DNA of 52,941 nucleotides from an uncultured Caulobacterales bacterium (lineage in GTDB: Bacteria; Pseudomonadota; Alphaproteobacteria; Caulobacterales; Maricaulaceae), in NCBI GenBank assembly GCA_937929915.1, contig CALFUN010000032.1, forward strand, positions 1 to 52,941, given 5' to 3'. Position numbers and translations under genes: made by a program. Below the pieces are notes generated by a model. It did not search any database. It saw only the letters and a list, made by a program, of their open reading frames with translations, and had not been told where the DNA came from. How positions within the stretch are numbered: the first letter of the stretch is position 1; every line of letters begins with the position of its first letter. Shown here piece after piece: positions 50,807-52,941 of this stretch.

Positions 50807-52339
50807 TTGAGCGATATTTTAGAACAATTATACGAGCGCCGTGAAAAGGCCCGTAAGGGCGGCGGACAAAGACGCATTGACGCCCAACATGCTAAAGGCA
50901 AGCTGACGGCGCGCGAACGGCTCGAATTATTGCTTGATCCTGATAGTTTCGAAGAATTTGATATGTTTGTGAAACATCGAAGTGTCGATTTTGGGATGGA
51001 AAAAACCCATATTCCGGGCGATGGTGTTGTCACAGGTTGGGGCACGATTAATGGCCGTAAGACATTTGTGTTTGCACAAGACTTTACTGTCTTTGGCGGC
51101 TCTCTATCTGAAACACATGCTAAGAAAATTTGCAAAGTTCAGGAAATGGCCATGATGCACGGCGCGCCTATCATCGGATTAAATGATAGCGGCGGGGCGC
51201 GGATCCAAGAGGGCGTGGCTTCGCTGGCGGGCTATACGGATGTGTTCCAAAACAATATCAAAGCCAGCGGCGTAGTCCCGCAAATCTCTGTCATTATGGG
51301 CCCAAGTGCAGGCGGAGCGGTTTATTCGCCAGCGCTGACCGATTTCATCTTTATGGTGCGCGATAGCTCTTATATGTTCCTGACAGGGCCAGATGTGCTA
51401 AAGACTGTGACGAATGAAATTGTGACCGCCGAAGAGCTTGGCGGCGCCAAAACACATACAACCAAATCCTCAGTCGCGGACGGGGCTTTTGATAATGACA
51501 TGGAAGCCATCGCAGAAATCCGCCGCTTATTTGACTTCCTCCCGCTCAATAACCGTGCAGGCTCGCCCAAACGGCCATTTTTTGATAAGCATGACCGCAT
51601 TGATACCTCGCTGGATACGCTTGTGCCAGACAATCCGAACTTGCCTTATGACATGCATGAGCTTGTTGAAAAAATCGCGGATGAGGGTGATTTTTTTGAA
51701 ATCCAAAGTGATTTTGCTAAGAATATTCTTTGCGGGTTTATTCGCCTTGAAGGCCAAACGATTGGCATCGTGGCCAATCAGCCCATGGTGCTGGCGGGGT
51801 GCCTCGATAGTGACGCTTCGCGCAAAGCTGCGCGTCATGTACGCTTTTGTGACGCTTTCGATATTCCGCTGCTCACCCTTGTGGATGTACCAGGGTTTTT
51901 GCCGGGAACAAGCCAAGAATTTGGCGGGGTGATTAAACATGGCGCGAAATTGCTTTATGCTTTTGGGGAAGCGACTGTGCCGAAAGTCACCATCATCACC
52001 CGCAAAGCCTATGGCGGGGCCTATTGCGTGATGGCGCCGAAACATCTGGGCGGGGATATGAATTACGCATGGCCGAGCGCGCAAATCGCGGTGATGGGAG
52101 CTAAGGGGGCCACGGAAATTCTGCACCGCAAAGATTTAGGCGACGCGGAAAAAACTGCTGCCCACATCGCCGATTACGAGGCGCGTTTCCTCTCTCCGTT
52201 CCGCGCGGCAGAGCTTGGCTATATTGATGAGGTGATACAGCCGCGCAGCACAAGAAAACGCATCACCCGCGCCTTTGCTCTGCTAAAAGATAAAGAACTG
52301 CAAACCCCGTGGAAGAAGCATGGGAACTTGCCGCTGTGA
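50807..52339 (+). CDS. pccB: Acyl-CoA (propionyl-CoA) carboxylase, beta subunit
   Basis: 510 aa from TTG 50807, chosen because GGAGG at 50797-50801 stands 5 nt before it and the product then begins [27 protein letters not shown] as its relatives do; the frame is open to another TTG at 50765. Carboxyltransferase halves: [52 protein letters not shown] (first acyl-CoA oxyanion loop), then [56 protein letters not shown]. Length and motifs fit PccB; substrate (propionyl, acetyl or methylcrotonyl) is not decided by motifs visible here, but PccB is closest. The biotin-carboxylase partner is not in the window. Confidence 0.92.
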   Translation: MSDILEQLYERREKARKGGGQRRIDAQHAKGKLTARERLELLLDPDSFEEFDMFVKHRSVDFGMEKTHIPGDGVVTGWGTINGRKTFVFAQDFTVFGGSLSETHAKKICKVQEMAMMHGAPIIGLNDSGGARIQEGVASLAGYTDVFQNNIKASGVVPQISVIMGPSAGGAVYSPALTDFIFMVRDSSYMFLTGPDVLKTVTNEIVTAEELGGAKTHTTKSSVADGAFDNDMEAIAEIRRLFDFLPLNNRAGSPKRPFFDKHDRIDTSLDTLVPDNPNLPYDMHELVEKIADEGDFFEIQSDFAKNILCGFIRLEGQTIGIVANQPMVLAGCLDSDASRKAARHVRFCDAFDIPLLTLVDVPGFLPGTSQEFGGVIKHGAKLLYAFGEATVPKVTIITRKAYGGAYCVMAPKHLGGDMNYAWPSAQIAVMGAKGATEILHRKDLGDAEKTAAHIADYEARFLSPFRAAELGYIDEVIQPRSTRKRITRAFALLKDKELQTPWKKHGNLPL

Positions 52340-52406
52340 TGTCTGTCTATCATATCATCCAAACTGTCATAGGCTGGCTTGTCCAGCCTATCTATAAAAA
52401 AGACAC

Positions 52407-52941
52407 ATGATGAACTCAGTACCACGTAAAATCGCGAGCTATGATACTCTTGAAAAATTAGGACGGGTGCGCTTGTCTGAACATTTCTTTATGCGTGAAT
52501 TTTTATATTCGAGTATTGGTGATTTTTACGGCCTGCCAAATTACCCCGAAGACCCAAAACTAGCTGTCGAAGCAGGAACGCAGCTCTGCCAGAATTTGCT
52601 AGAGCCTTTACGGGCTAAATTTGGGCATATTGTTATCCGTTCAGCTTATCGCTCCCCTACCGTAAACGGGAAGGGTGCGGAAAACGGAAATCAACATGGC
52701 TGTGCATCTAATGAGGCTAACTATGCCCATCATATATGGGATAAACGCGATGTGGATGGTAATATGGGTGCGACGGCCTGTATTCAAATTCACTGGTTTT
52801 CAGAAGAATATGAAAAAGGCGCAGATTGGAAGAGCTTAGCCTGGTGGGTGCATGATAATTTACCATATAATGAAATGTTCTTTTTTAAGAAGCGTGCTGC
52901 TTTCAATTTAAACTGGCGTGAAAACCCTATTCGTAAAATAT
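52407..52941 (+). CDS. Peptidase M15-like protein, N-terminal part (cut by window edge)
   Basis: ATG at 52407 (or 52410), then an open frame of 178 codons running off the right edge. The product begins MMNSVPRKIASYDTLEKLGRVRLSEHFFMREFLYS and contains IRSAYRSPTVNGKG, then NGNQHGCASNEANYAHHIWDKRDVDGNMGATACIQIHWF, and WKSLAWWVHDNLPYNEMFFFKKRAAFNLNW. The SAYRSP-N...QH.....N.....H.WD pattern resembles M15-like (D-Ala-D-Ala carboxypeptidase/endolysin) zinc proteins, though the family may have lost peptidase activity. No signal peptide is visible. It starts 67 bp after pccB; the C terminus lies outside. Confidence 0.6.
   Translation, partial: MMNSVPRKIASYDTLEKLGRVRLSEHFFMREFLYSSIGDFYGLPNYPEDPKLAVEAGTQLCQNLLEPLRAKFGHIVIRSAYRSPTVNGKGAENGNQHGCASNEANYAHHIWDKRDVDGNMGATACIQIHWFSEEYEKGADWKSLAWWVHDNLPYNEMFFFKKRAAFNLNWRENPIRKI

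Noticed and set aside
50587-50844. 85-codon open frame between the RND operon and pccB
   Set aside because: Composition is unlike a real protein (many Cys and scattered basic and aromatic residues), it overlaps the well-supported pccB start in another frame, and it has no convincing ribosome-binding site.

Overview
The window is a chromosomal stretch of an alphaproteobacterium of moderate, slightly AT-leaning base composition. Several lineage markers point there: DUF1491, a zf-CHCC (NDUFS6-like) zinc-finger protein, a polar-kinase-like (DivJ/PleC type) histidine kinase and a four-cysteine MetRS. The gene set and composition suggest a marine Hyphomonadaceae/Maricaulales-type (Robiginitomaculum-like) organism, but that placement is inference. 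Almost all of it is ordinary housekeeping and stress chromosome; only the first ~1 kb looks accessory.

Layout. 1-1109: tail of a DUF736 protein, a HigBA-type toxin-antitoxin pair with an operator dyad on its start codon, and a tRNA-Thr(UGU) whose 3' end faces these genes, so this is probably the end of an integrated element. 1410-4222: metG behind a 28-codon overlapping leader ORF, a cupin and a DUF805 protein. 4367-9391: hpf, ptsN, ppk1 and ppx, a compact stationary-phase/starvation block. 9394-13074: a secreted beta-propeller-like protein, an HNH nuclease, two membrane proteins and sufE. 13251-21723: sensor kinase, an isolated BcsB-like protein, DUF1491, MATE exporter, orphan ABC ATPase, zinc-finger protein and a TonB-like protein. 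21904-28691: polA, an unknown gene, gpmA, a deaminase-only RibD, a small unknown and pgm. 28699-33988: recQ, serine hydrolase, SIMPL lipoprotein, and divergent panD / one-domain asparaginase.

33989-34575 has no protein gene and is the most interesting part. It holds two tandem, same-strand, diverged copies of a ~150-nt structured RNA. Each has four successive hairpins, the last a Rho-independent terminator, and every loop is C-rich (CCCC, CCUCCUCCC, CUCCCC and similar), i.e. able to pair with Shine-Dalgarno sequences. Stems are conserved between copies, with compensatory changes, and both copies share an upstream promoter-like block. They resemble the alphaproteobacterial CcsR/cuckoo sRNAs (CUCCUCCC loops) but with a four-hairpin architecture.

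34576-52941: uvrB, two unknown genes with a perfect 20-bp operator-like palindrome upstream, a secreted unknown, an ECF sigma factor without an adjacent anti-sigma, gap, and a photolyase split into two genes in reversed domain order (FAD domain first, preceded by an 11-codon leader ORF) followed by a flavin oxidoreductase. Then come free-Met-sulfoxide reductase, a LOG-family protein, an Ig-like anchored protein, an RND efflux adaptor/permease pair, an acyl-CoA carboxylase beta subunit with a TTG start, and the start of an M15-like protein cut by the window edge.
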